DNA of 64,000 nt from Stercorarius parasiticus. Taxonomy: Eukaryota > Chordata > Aves > Charadriiformes > Stercorariidae. The notes below the pieces were generated by a model. The model saw only the letters and a list, made by a program, of their open reading frames with translations, did not search any database and was not told the origin of the DNA. The position numbers and the translations under genes were made by a program. Within the stretch, counting starts at the first letter, position 1; each line of letters starts with the position of its first letter. This document shows, one piece after another, positions 48,001 to 60,005 of this stretch. The stretch is taken from assembly GCA_013396915.1 (NCBI GenBank), contig VWZL01003401.1, positions 656,134 to 720,133 of the forward strand. The letters are read 5' to 3'.

Positions 48001-49766
48001 CTCACCTGTATTGCTGTGTGTTATGAATCTCACTTGTGCATGATGCAAGGCAATGCCTTATTGCAGTTTCATCCAGCGAGTTTCTTGCTTTTTTTTTTTG
48101 CCCTCCTTAAATATATGTTCTGATAGTCAATGTAATGGACTACAAGGACTGCTTGGTTTTGGTGTGGAAACCATTGCTCTAAAACACGCAAGCGATGACC
48201 TATTAGCGAGCATCCACAGTTAATATGCCAGCCAACCAGCTATGTTTTAGAAAGGTTTCTCTCTGTAGTGTGAAAAATAAAATGTGCAAATCAGCTACGA
48301 GAGAACAAAAGCCAAGGTCAGGGCAGTTCCCGGGAGTTTTCCCTGTTTACAATTATGGAGCGAGCTTGCAAAAAACTGGAATGAAGTTAATCTAAACAGA
48401 TGTTAACGTACCTGAGATTGGAAACTGGCCCTGTATGCACCTCTGTAGAGATACCATACTTCTAGGTTAAATGTGAGAAAAAATGTCCTTTTGTAATTAT
48501 CATCTCATTGTTAGGCAGTAGATTTTACCACAAAACACTTGATGCTTGTCACTGACAAGAAGGTTTTATCCTTCTCACACAATGTGACACAATCTCTGGC
48601 CTCAGATTCAGAATATATCAGCCAATGTCAACACTTTCTTCTTCCACTTTCTAAATATTGCTGATCAGGCCAAGTTTCATTTCACTGAAGAGACCACTTT
48701 CTTTCCTGGCCGGGTGGAAGAGAGAAACTCGGAAGGGTTCAGACACGATAGCTGCGTCTCTCTCGGTTTAGACTGCAACCTCTGCATATTTCAGCCGAAA
48801 ACTTCCCTAGGTCGCAAGCATGTAAGGTGGCAAAATGTGAATTTGCTGTAGGGATACAGGTGCTTGGGCCGTTCTTAACTGTGCTGCCTCCGCTCCTCTG
48901 ACCGCCCCTTGCTGAGGACCGTTCTGCCAAAAGAGGTACTCCTGGAAAGAGCTGCAAGAGTGAAAGCCGAATTCTTTGCAAGCATTGTGCTGAACTGAAA
49001 AAAACTGCATTTCAAGATGCCATGCCCACCCTCTTTATGGCAGCTTTGCAAAAGCGTTGAGTTAAAGTTTATGATAAACACATAACTAGGATAAACATTT
49101 TTTTGAGCTGCAGCCGACACAGAGCTCTGCCATAGCGACTGATGATGTTAGGTGCTAATGATACAACAGGGTGGCTGACCACCAGAAGCCAGGATGGCTG
49201 GCTTCTGTCTTCTCTGGTCCTATCTAACACACACGGTATCCACCCTGGTGAATTCAGGCCATGATTATTTGGTTTTGTACAGTGTCTTTCTACACATGTG
49301 TTCACATACATATTTTGTCCTTTATCCCATTTTTTCAAATAGTCTAAGTCAAAAGATCTCCAGCAAAAAATCAGCAAGTACTTTCCATGCCTATGAAGCT
49401 ACCTGTCATCAGCAGTTTTTCCACTTGAGATTCACTTTATTCATGCTTTCAGAGTGCCTCCTTCACATGTCCTCCTCCATTTCTCTGTCTTCCTTACCTT
49501 GCGCTTCACGTTCCTCCTCAGGAGTTACTGGCACTATACTAACTGAATATTATTTTTTTCCCTTAGGTGTGAAAATTTTGTGCTTCTTCTTATGAAAAGA
49601 TTTTTTGAAAATATAGAAAACTAGGTTGAGAGGTTCAAAAGTGATGGCCCTGGTAACACACAGGCTACACTGAAGAGTTAACGTGGGTTTGGTTGCAGAA
49701 ATGGTAGCCTGCTCTATGAATATTTCTGTCCAAATCTGAGTATTTATTGGGTAGGAGGCAAAAGTT

Positions 49767-49780
49767 AAAAAAAAAAAAAA
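49767..49780. repeat. Poly-A homopolymer (A14)
   Basis: Fourteen consecutive A bases with no retroposed unit recognisable beside them. Confidence 0.85.
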
Positions 49781-50959
49781 CTTTAAAGCACAGCAAAACA
49801 TTTGAAATAGCAAGATGTTTTAACTGGAAGTCCCTTTGGTGGATAGAGGACATCCAATTCTAATTTCTTATTCAATTTAGCTCTTTATTTTGGGCCAAAC
49901 AGAAAATGTGATTTCACTCAGGGAATTCCAAGCTGGTCCCTTTGAGAGCTGTAGGCATATTCTGCTCTTGGCGAAAACAAACAAGAGGGAGGAGAAATGG
50001 GATAGTGCAAAGTGGGAAAAAAAAAAAGGATTTTTTGTTTCCAGAAGTAAAGCAGTTGATCAGTCAGGTCAGATACTCTGGGATGTCAGGTGAGACATGG
50101 TTGCTTTTGCTTTAGACCCTGTGCTCACCTGGGACATCATCTGGGTCTAACCAAATCCCTTCCTCTGCTGTGAATGCTGCGTAACTCAGTAGGTCTCTAA
50201 AATATGGATGGCAAAGCAAGGGAAGAGAGCCAGAGGACTCAGCAGGGAAAGAGCCAGGAGAGAAGGAAGGAGAACATGCAAGAAAGCGGCCACGGGGTAC
50301 GAGCACAGAAAGGGGCACAAGAAAGTAGCAGGCGGAGCATGGTCGCAGACATTTAAGCTTGGTCCAGTCCCATGGGATGGGTGAAGGGGCCTCCTGGCTA
50401 GGTTAGTCTGGATCATCCAGTGACTGAGGCTTACTAATAAAGGGAAAAGTCTCCACAGCAAAGGAGGCCTTGCACTGGGGAATTCCCTAAATGTCTGCTC
50501 TGCCCAAAGCTTCCCTTTTCTCAAGATGCCAAAAAAAGCAGGGAGGGGGGAAGGGAAACACAGACTTTCATTATTTTAGTCACCATTTAGGACTGAAATG
50601 CAATATACAAATTTTGTTCTAATTTCCAGTTCCCACATCTCCTTTTGTTTGCCGGGTAGGAACTTCAAGCTTTGGTGCTACCAATAGACTTTCTCATCTA
50701 TATTAACTTCAGTTTTACGACCCCTACATCTCTTTTTCATTCTCTCTAGTATAATTCATTGCTATCGGTAGTATAACGCTTTCAAAACTGTCCCCTGCTT
50801 TCTTCCTCTGAGTTCACAGTCTGGAATAACTTCCAGACGTGGAAGGATTTGGGGCTGGAGAGTCTACATGGCTCCATTCACCTCGCTGCCCACCCAGCAG
50901 CCTGCAGCCAGCAAAACACCTGTACCTGGTGCTGAAGCCATCATTTTTTCTCTGTGCAG

Positions 50960-51002
50960 GTGTGCAGAAGAAGACAAATCTGCACGGAAAAGACAACAAA
51001 AA
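50960..51002 (+). other. Candidate 43-bp microexon (splice-site pair)
   Basis: TCATTTTTTCTCTGTGCAG (50941-50959) is a good 3' splice site with a possible branch point CTGAAG about 25 bases upstream. Forty-three bases later, AAA|GTAAGTTT (GT at 51003-51004) is a near-consensus donor. The interval is open in all three frames (one reads CAEEDKSARKRQQK) but I do not recognise a protein. Its status as a real exon is speculative. Confidence 0.15.
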
Positions 51003-52689
51003 GTAAGTTTAGCTGTGTAAGCCTTATTTCTGGTACCACAGCACTGGTATAACTACTTTATGTAGATGCAGCCTACTCTTGTTTGATAAAGAGAAGAGAA
51101 AATCTCTTCTTTGATGAATCCAGAGAGAGATATTACCCCAGCCTATGCTGTAATCCTGCCTTGCACGTTATTCTCAGTGCCTAACTCCCCTTCTTCAACG
51201 CAGCACAGGTCAGGTCCACATGGACACCAAGTACATTATAAGAACTACGCGCTTTCCTTTTGCTTGGTGTTGAAACCAGAAACCTTAGTCTGTATACGTT
51301 CCCTGTATTGAAACAAGGACATGGTTCTGATGGATGTCCAGGATACTACAGTCTAAAGCAATATGAACATTTCTCTCTAGTAAACAGGTCTTCATTTAAT
51401 AAAATTGCATGAGTACTATAAACCTAAAAAACAAGAAATATTTGAAATATATGTTGATTCAGTTCTCTGGATACTATAGTCTAACAATACATGTGTCCAA
51501 TTTTATTATTCCTGTGTCCAGTATGAACTGACCACTTAAGGCATAACTAAATCCCTGTTGGCAAATGGACAGCATTCCTTGACGGGCATAACAAGTTGTG
51601 TATGTCTGATGAGCCAAAAAAACCCTTTTTGAAGTGATTCAGCTTTGGAAAAGGGAAGTACTAAAAAATATAATTTTTTGTGAAAAACATTTACCCCAAA
51701 ATTTGAAACAGGTGAAGGATGTGCAGGAGTGATGCCATTATTTGTACTGTATTTCACCAGAATTTCAGGGTTATTTTTGTGATAGTTTTCGAGGCACATC
51801 GATTATGCTGCTGTCACCTGGTTTTAGGTCGGCAGCTGATCTTCCCTTCATACCCAGGACAGGTCTCTTCCTTTTCAGCCGTAAGGCTCCAGGGAAAATC
51901 CTAGCCACCCACTGGGCTCTGCAGTGGCATCCTCGCTCCCTCAAAGGGGAGTTTCCCATGCCCAAGCCATGGAAGGTGAATGCTAAGAAAAAATGAGCTG
52001 AGGAGAACAACGGGGCTGTGATTTGTCACAAGTTTTTCATGCCTTCATTAACAAATCCAAGGACAGCGAAGGCCAGGGATAGGACCCTCTACAGAAAATG
52101 TAGTCTGAAGCAAGGGGAGTAAAACACGAGCCAGATGGTGCTCCTAGCGCTGGGCACATAACACTGCACAACTGGGCAACAATTCGACTAATCTTTTTTT
52201 AATAGCACCTTATTTGATTGTCAAGTGGTAACTAAAAAAGGCCCTAGAGATTTTTTTTTTTACTTCCATACTTTCTCGGGGAAATTTGAAGAAGCCTCTT
52301 CAGGCCGTGCTTTACTATTGAGAATATCCTTTTCTCAGATTACTATTTTTGATAGCTATTTTATATCCCTGTATCTTCCAAGAGTGTCTCCTCACCTTCA
52401 GGAGAATGGGAAAACTGACTTACAAGAGGAACAAGAAGGGAGCAAGAAGAAATCTGAACGATATTTTTCTTCTTGCATGGGTTATTTATTTGCTAAAACA
52501 AGAGAACAATTTCATGTTGATCAAAATGAACTGGTTTTTTTTAGATAAGGAATTTAGATTAATTGTTTCAGTGTCTCCTTGAAGCAAAATATCTTGATGT
52601 TCTCATTTTGAAAAGCCTGAAATGAAAGGGAATTTTTATTTCAAGCTACATTAAAGTTGGCTTCACATAAAACCGGGGATGTCAAAGAA

Positions 52690-52950
52690 CATTCCTGTTT
52701 TATTGGGGAAAAACTGAAAGTATGTCTGTAGTCGTACGGAAACTCAAATTTCTTTTGAATTATGAGATTTTACTGAATCAAAATAAAATGTGTATGAATA
52801 ATGCGAGCACTCTTTCATTTTATATAGAACAATTAAAATTGCGTGTAAATGGAACAGTAGGTTTGCCTATTTCTTTTGGTGCAAGTTTTAATTAAACAAA
52901 ATGTTTACTAATAATTTCAAATATGTGATGGCGATTTTCTGAACCCAACA
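52690..52950. promoter_or_regulatory. Candidate conserved non-coding element
   Basis: AT-rich block with TGTATGAATAATGCGAGCAC, GAACAATTAAAATTGCG and AGTTTTAATTAAAC. Dense ATTA/TAAT cores and no repeat signature. Judged by texture only. Confidence 0.2.
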
Positions 52951-53280
52951 GTATGCAAAAAACAAGCAAAAAATATCGTCTTCTCTACTTCCCCATCTTT
53001 CCCCAGATACTAAAATGGCTGCTATATCACAACTTCCAAGTCAAAACCATATTTATTTATGGTAATTTTCCTATGCCATTTCCTATGACTGTAGGTGTGT
53101 GCAAATTTTGGGTTACCCTACAACAGAATATTTTCCTTCCAAAAAATAAGAAGTAGCAGGCCGTTGCTAAACAAAACCCTCTTCCTAAAATACTCTCTAA
53201 GGACATGGGAGATAGGGCTTTTTTTTTTTAAGTGCCTCTTTGTAAAACTTCAAATTTAGACGGAACAGAAAATAGAACCC

Positions 53281-53770
53281 AATTCTAATTAGGGTCTAAT
53301 GGCCCCTCGCTGGCTGTAGGAGAATTGTTTCAATTACACTGTGACTAGTGTCATTGCATATCAATAGCTGGAGCCTCTAATAATGCCAATAAACTATTTC
53401 TTTTGTTTCCTTTGTTAAATTGTTTGGTTTGAAGCTATAAATTGGGGACAACAGCATCAAGTGTCAACCTATCCTTGTGAAACCATTATGGGGTGCAGAA
53501 CATTCTGGGGTTTTAAATGTCCATTGCTAGCAGGGCCTCTGGCTATGCTGGACTGCATCTCCTCCCTTGCCTGTTGTTCCTGCTATTCACGCTCCAAGAA
53601 AGGGCAGAATTAAAAGATTACCAACTTCAGATCCAAGTGGAATATACTCCTTTTCTCCTGTTGATCTGATCAAATATAGCACCTGGGTTTTAAACTGACC
53701 TCATACTGCGGCTTGTTCTTAAATAATCAGTTAATTAAAATGTGACGCATCACAAACACTGAAACTTTAA
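53281..53770. promoter_or_regulatory. Candidate conserved non-coding element
   Basis: The most enhancer-like stretch in the window. In order it holds TTCAATTACACTG, CATTGCATATCAATAG (POU-like), AATGCCAATAAACTA, a CCTTTGTT SOX/TCF-type core (53409-53416), CCTTGTGAAACCATTATGGGG, GTTGATCTGATCAAATA, CAGTTAATTAAAATG and TGACGCATCAC. No transposon signature, simple repeat or long ORF is present. The mix of SOX, POU and homeodomain-type cores over about 490 bases is typical of conserved developmental enhancers, but this is not shown without alignment. Confidence 0.3.
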
Positions 53771-56700
53771 ATAACTTCTGTTGCCTAAAAAAAGAACCAA
53801 TAGCTTTCCTTAGGAGGAAAAGTACTAGTAGCTTACTGAGAAAGCTTAGCCTCCAAGGCCAGTCTAGCTAACTATGGCCTTAGGGCCTAATCCTTGCAAA
53901 GTCAATCTGGAGAATGTCCTAATTCCACTGCCTGCTCTTCACGATCATCCTTCTGCTTTTTTTTCCCCACCCTTGCATCCGTTTAGTGTCCTCATTTGCT
54001 TTCTAATGACTTTCTAAAGTGAACTCAGCTTTGGTTTCTTTCCCAGATGACCTTTAGGTGGCTTTCCTTTCCGTGCTTCCCTACATCACGGCAATATGAA
54101 CCGTGATGCTCATACCCATATGAGCACCATATCAATACCACATGCTCCAGACACAGAGCACGTAACCAGCAACAAAGCTGAACCATGCTAAAACACACCT
54201 GTAACTTCCCAAAAGAGTAGGTGAAGCAGTGTAGGCATCTAAGCCACTTCTCTTGCACTTGGAAACAAGCAAAGGTGCTGAAAGATTTTAGCCCTGGTAG
54301 CCAGGACTGATGTTTTACGTGGGGTATTTCCAGTGTAATTTCCTGTGGAGCTTGCTGCTTTTCTGAACCTCCGATAATTCAGCTCGGTGGTGTTAGAGAT
54401 GAGACAGTGACTCCTTTCTGGACAAGGTCGCGTGTCAAAGCAGAGTTTCAAACATTTCTGCCAACCTGATTCTTAAATACCGCAAATACTATGAAACCCT
54501 TGTTCTTCTTGGGGTTATAAATAATCAGCTGTCAGAGCTGTCATGTAATTACCACAAAGCGACTTTCATTTGGAGAGAAATGTAGTAATGATAGCCTCTT
54601 TTCTGGTATGGTGTTTATTGTTTCACCTTCAGAGCATGAGCACCGTTTCTTTTTTTCAGCCTCTAATTCAGCATTTTTCATCCTTTAACATATCCCTAAT
54701 TTTTTTTTCTGAGAAAAAGACAAGCGTGGAGAGCAGGGGCAGAGTGCAACCCTGCGTAGCAAATGTAAAGCCTCCTTGTCTCAAGCTGCTTGTCTCGTAC
54801 CTCCCAGGGACCCCCGGAGAAGAAGCCTGAGGATCTATAGCATTATGTGGTCCAACAGCCGAAAAGCAGGAAGCCAGAAGTCCTCACAGAAGGAAGTGAA
54901 AATACTGCAGTGTTGTAATCACTGTAACCTAACACGTACAAGAACATAAAGGCAAATGAGATGGTTCATCCTTGCTGTAATTTCTTGTTACTTACACTCC
55001 GGTTTTCAAGTGCAAACTCTTTAAGCAATTACGACTTGCAGTTAAAAGAGCTTGTTGAAGGAGCCTTGTAGTAGCGTTAATTCTCTCATGTCCTGACACA
55101 CTGACCTGAAACGCTGAATTCCCTTTATGGCATCAGGCTTCTTACTAACAGGGAAATCTTTGATAGCGAGGACTTGACAACCTGACAATACGGTCGAATT
55201 TCTGAAGTGAAAAACTCCCTGGGTAAAAATAAGGTGGGTTAAACGGATACACCTATGCTAATAACTAGGTACCTGTTTACAGTTACTAGTCACCTCATTA
55301 AAAGTATTACTCTAAATAACATGCCAGTTATATTTGTTAAACCCATTTCACAGGAAGCTTAACTAAAAAGGAATGAGGTTAAGGGCCAGATTTTAACCTC
55401 TGCATAAGTAGGTGGCTAATCACGGCTTCAGACACGCACGGTGGAGGGGGAGGCCCTGAATCAGGGCAGACCTAAAAGATACGTGCACGCATAATCACTT
55501 CCACAACGCTTGAGCCTGGGGCATCTTGTGGGATTGGGGTCTGAGCGAGAGGAGCAAACGCTAGTAGAGCTGGGAATACCTTTTACTGCTCTGGGGACAA
55601 TGCTTTTCTCTTTATGGGGAGGCTTTTAAATTATCTCTCAGTATAGCATATTAACAACCTTGGGGTTTTTTTCTGAGTGCTGGTCCACATATGTGGTGTG
55701 CCTGCAGATGCCGTGTGAGTTGTTCCAGCTCCCCTCAGCCCTGCCAGGTCTTCTCAGTCCTGACTTGCACACTGTCCTGCTCCTCTTCTTTCCTCAGCAG
55801 AGGTTACCAGCTGTGGGATGCACTCTTATATTCTAGGAACTATGATGTTATTACCAAATTTATTTTTCCATGTAACTTGAGAGAGGAATAAAAAGCAGAT
55901 TCTCGGCTAGCGCAGATCATCACGGCCCATTTGTGATGGGGGAGGTTCATCACACTACGCAGAACAATGTCGATCACTGTTAAACGGGAATTTGACTCTC
56001 AAAACCCAGGCGCTGGTGGTGACTCCACCAACCCTCCACAAGTCCTGGTCTCCAGAAGGGCTAGATGGGAGGATAATTCCAGATAAAATGCCTCGGGCGC
56101 TACATGGGTTGGACCCCTCTTGCATTTTCAACGGGGTATTTTTATTTTTTTTTGGATTCTTGAACCAGATTCAAAAAGGCCTTTAATGGGCAGCAGAGGA
56201 CGGGGATGGGACTGAAGTCACCGTTTCTGCCACTTCCCCAGCTGCGAGCCGAGCTGTGGGCCAGCAGCCCCACGTGGGCCAGAGCTCAGAGCACTCTCGT
56301 TCCTCTCTTCATTGTCCTCTGGTAGGCTGCCTTCTCCTGCCCCATCCGGCTTATTTTGCGTTTGCAAGGTAAAATTTCTGCTAGGCTACACGCTGCATTG
56401 TTTCAGAGACTCTGAAGAAGGGCACACAATAAGCAGAAGGAACATATAGCTGGGGATGGGAAGTAGTGGGCATGGGGAGGGTCAGAGTGGGACCTTCCCC
56501 CGCCGCGGTGCTGAGCTGTTACATCGGCTCCCGCACCTCCTGTAGACATAGCTCACATCCACCACCCTGAAAGCCCCTGTTCAGCTGCCATCAAATCCCC
56601 AGAAGAAGCTTTGCTGGTCAAAAGCTTTTGAGGTGTTTAGCTGCAGGCCTATGTGCAATACCAGGCTTGTCCTGACAATGAAAGCTGAGCAACCTCTTGC

Positions 56701-59700
56701 CACCCCACAGCCAAAGCGAGCCGAGTTGACTTCCTGAGTAGGAGAGAACACAGTGGGGTCGGGAAGGAAGAGCTACAGGTTCTTGACCCTGCTCTCAGGA
56801 CTACTTCATGATCGCTGGTGGAGAAGAATATAAGGAAGACACTGGGGTGAGGGCACTTACAGCCACACAGAGCACTGCAGAGTTTCTGAAGAAAAGAGCC
56901 ATCCTTGGTCAGCTGCATGGGCCACCACAGGATGTTTTACGCCTTGCACAGTGACAGATGCAGAGCAGGGGAAGCCAGACACCTCCAAGTCAGACACTGG
57001 AGTACCAGAAACCACGATGCACAAGATGTCCCCTTGTCTAACTCCAGGCAGCTACATGCAGGGTATGGGCAAGAGATGGGTCACTGTACTGCACGTTTTA
57101 GAACCTACTCTGAGATGCCAAATCCTCCTCAAGGACTCAACAAGCATCCCAAAGCCCTCAGCCAGGGTTTGGGGCTCCATTCAGGAAGTCAGACATCAGC
57201 GGGTGTTGTGGCATTTAACCTGTAGGCAACTGTGCTCTTTATTGGATTGGGCCTGTCAGATCAGATCTTGAAAGTTATTTGTGTTAGTGCTTGGCTCAGC
57301 AGTGTGTGCAAGAGAGCAGAAATGCAAGCTATGCAGATATCCGTCCTCCATCAGTGCCTAAGTACAGCTGAAATAATTACCAGATGGTGATGAAAGTGAC
57401 CCACAAGAGAATCACATAACTCCATCCTAAACAAGCTAAGATAAAATTATTGTCGCAGAGGTAAAGGGATAATAGCAACAGCCTTCATGAAAGGAAAAGA
57501 TGACTTTTAATCTCCTGTACAGGGACTAGTTTCTCTTGCTGGAGATGATACATGAAGGAATAGAAGAATCCTAATGTTCCCATGTTCCCTTATGAAATAC
57601 TTTGCAATGTGTAACTGGAAACTTACTTTAAATACATATCAAGACTACTTATAAGGGGTATGAATCATTCTGATTTACCAGAACAAAAAAAGAGGTTTTC
57701 TTCTTTTTTTAATGTATTTGATTCTACAGAATTCATCTTATTTACCTCAGAGTTGGATTATAGGCATATTGAAAAAGGACCAGAGGCTTGATTTAAGCTG
57801 AAACATATACTATTCAATAAAGAGCCCAAGTTAGTAATTTAAGTTCTAAATTGCTTCAGCATATTTTTAAGAGGGAGAAAATATTTAAAGAACTGTAAAT
57901 TTACAGGTATACCGTATTACTTCAACTCACCCATTTAAACTTCTGAAATATCTTAAGTATACGAGAGACGAGATGACAACTTCCTAATTTTCTAACTGTC
58001 GTGTGATGTTGTCTGGCGGGAGCTCTGTGGCTGCCAGGAGACAGGTAGAGCCTGGGCAGGGCTGTGGGAAGAGGAAGCAATGTGAGCCCCGGCCCTGGTA
58101 TCCCACTGTGCAGCGCATGTCCGGAGGACATCAGCTGAGTGAGACCAGAGATTGTCTTTCTTCAGGAAACGCAGCAAAATCTCTCTTCTTAGGAAAGTCT
58201 TCTCACCAGAAAAGTAACTTGGAACGGATACCCTTCCATATTCCATTAATCTACCTTTACTCTCCAAGATATGACAGAAAAAATAGGGAAAATTACTACT
58301 GAGGTCATGGGAAGATGAAAACCACTTTGAGTTTGACTCTGAAGAGGCAGAACTCAGCAGAGACTGCGCTGTTGCTGCTGATTTTATGTAGAACGTACGC
58401 AGACACTAACAAGATTATAAAACCCAGATAGGTGCCTAGATAATCAGACAGACTGGCTGAGCTTATTTGTTTGCTTGGGTTTTTCCTTTTGTTGATTTGA
58501 AGCCAAAGATCCAACCAAAGATCTCTGCAAAGGCACAGCAGTCTGTAAGTGGTATTTTCTCACACAAAGTTGTCTGAGAGGCTGAGGAAGAAAGACAAAG
58601 AGAACTTAAAACAGTACTTTTAGAGCTTTTTTAATAAAGATGTGTTTGGAGTGCATTCACCATTCAAGGTACATGCAGATCAGCCTTAATAATAACGTAC
58701 ATTATATTTATAAATTTCAAAGAAGAAAGTACTTCAGAGAAAGGATAAGGTAAGTCTGAGGAGTCTTAAACAAACATTTTTACATGGTCCCATTTTCTTC
58801 CAAAAGTTTCTTGGAGAAGACACTGAATTTTATCATTTAAATCCTATTCATAGAAGTTGACAGATTTACTTTCAAATGTGGTCTGTTTCTCTGTCCAAGG
58901 GCACATAAGTCCTCATGTCACACAAACATCTGATTATTTATTAAATCTCAACTGTGCAGATCCGGCAAAGTTTCAGACTTTTGTTTAATTTTCCCTGTAA
59001 GAATTAGGTCGCTTCTAATCTCCACATTTTAATAACTTCCTCTTCAACTGAAATTTAAATTGCTGAGAACCTTTGTGGGGGAGAGGAAAACTCTCATAAT
59101 CATCTCGTTTGAATGACTTGAGAAAAACAACATGAGTGTCACTGGGTGCCGGTGAGCAGGATGCAGGTGAGCAGCCACAGCCAAGTGAGCGGTCTCATGT
59201 CGTCCCACCAGGCTGAATCTGGCTTGCTTTGGCTTTAGGGTTAGGATGAGTAGGATCATTGATACTGGGTAATTCAGACCATCCCTGCGCTAGGCATGGG
59301 AATGGACGGTGCACCCCACTGAGGTATTTCCACTTGACAGAGAGAAATTGGTGGAGAGTTGGCTACCTCTGTGGCTCCGGGTACAATAATACTGCCTGTG
59401 GAAGAGAAGGAGCACAAGAAGAATCCCCAAAAGAGACATAGTAGGTGCATTTTGCTAATTCCTGGGACCTGTAACACAGGCTGTGAGGTATTCAGTCATG
59501 TTTCCATAAGGAAAATGCTACATGAAAAGATACTGGCAACAGATACGCTAGCAGATTTTACATGGTTCAGTGTGGGGATTGTCCTCTTGCAGGATTACAG
59601 GCTCCTCAGTCAGCCCGGTTTGGTGGGTGGTGAGAGCAATGACATCCCTCCTTCAGTGAGGGTTGTTGTTCAGTTCCTCCCAAACTGGTTCTTAGAGATC

Positions 59701-59852
59701 TTTCTGAAACAGCAACCCTGCTGGAAAAGCTAAACCCATCTAACTCTGATCTTGCTGCAAGGACCCATGTACCCAGTGCCTGAGGAAGCGGAGAGGGGGA
59801 CACAGCAGAGGACAGAAGGAGCAGTGGAGAAGGGAAGAAGGTTGACCTTGAA
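53771..59852. other. Unique sequence, no gene recognised
   Basis: No recognisable exon. It includes a GGGCCAGATT decamer (55383-55392) that may be a relic repeat end, overlapping open frames at 56905-57271 (106 codons each in two phases, no domain) and AT-rich stretches around 57600-57900 and 58620-58760. An AAG|GTAAGT donor-like site at 58748-58755 has no convincing partner acceptor. Confidence 0.5.
55383..55392 (+). repeat. GGGCCAGATT decamer (possible relic repeat end)
   Basis: Exact copy of the decamer at 10678-10687, also present on the minus strand at 22394-22403. No palindromic partner is visible here. Confidence 0.2.
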
Positions 59853-60005
59853 GACAATGCCTCATCCCTTGAAGTGCTCAAGGCCAGGTTGGATGGGGCT
59901 TTGAGCCACCTAGCGTAGTGGGAGGTGTCCTTGCCCATGACAGGGTGGCTGGAACTGGATGACCTTTAAGGTCCCTTCCAACTCTAACCGTTCTATGACT
60001 CTATG
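59853..60005 (+). mobile_element. CR1 LINE, 3' end fragment
   Basis: A short sense-orientation CR1. The last codons of ORF2 (CTCATCCCTTGAAGTGCTCA and GGTTGGATGGGGCTTTGAGC), the TAG-containing junction, the 3' UTR (GGAACTGGATGACCTTTAAG) and two TTCTATGACTCTATG-type tail units end at 60005. It is 5'-truncated at about 59853. Confidence 0.95.

Larger units (their letters stand above)
45061..52689. other. Unique sequence, no gene recognised
   Basis: No identifiable exon with protein similarity and no transposon. It holds a poly-A run (49767-49780) and one splice-site-bounded candidate microexon (50960-51002). ORFs reach 133 codons (49194-49595) and none is recognisable. Confidence 0.5.

Noticed and set aside
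50045..50091. 45-bp splice-bounded interval (TTTGTTTCCAG ... TCAG|GTGAGA)
   Set aside because: The acceptor tract is short and follows an A run; no support beyond motif match, and weaker than the 50960 candidate.
53882..53912. GGGCCTAATCC ... AAGTCAAT resembling another palindromic repeat family
   Set aside because: Only about 30 bases, with mismatches, and no second arm.
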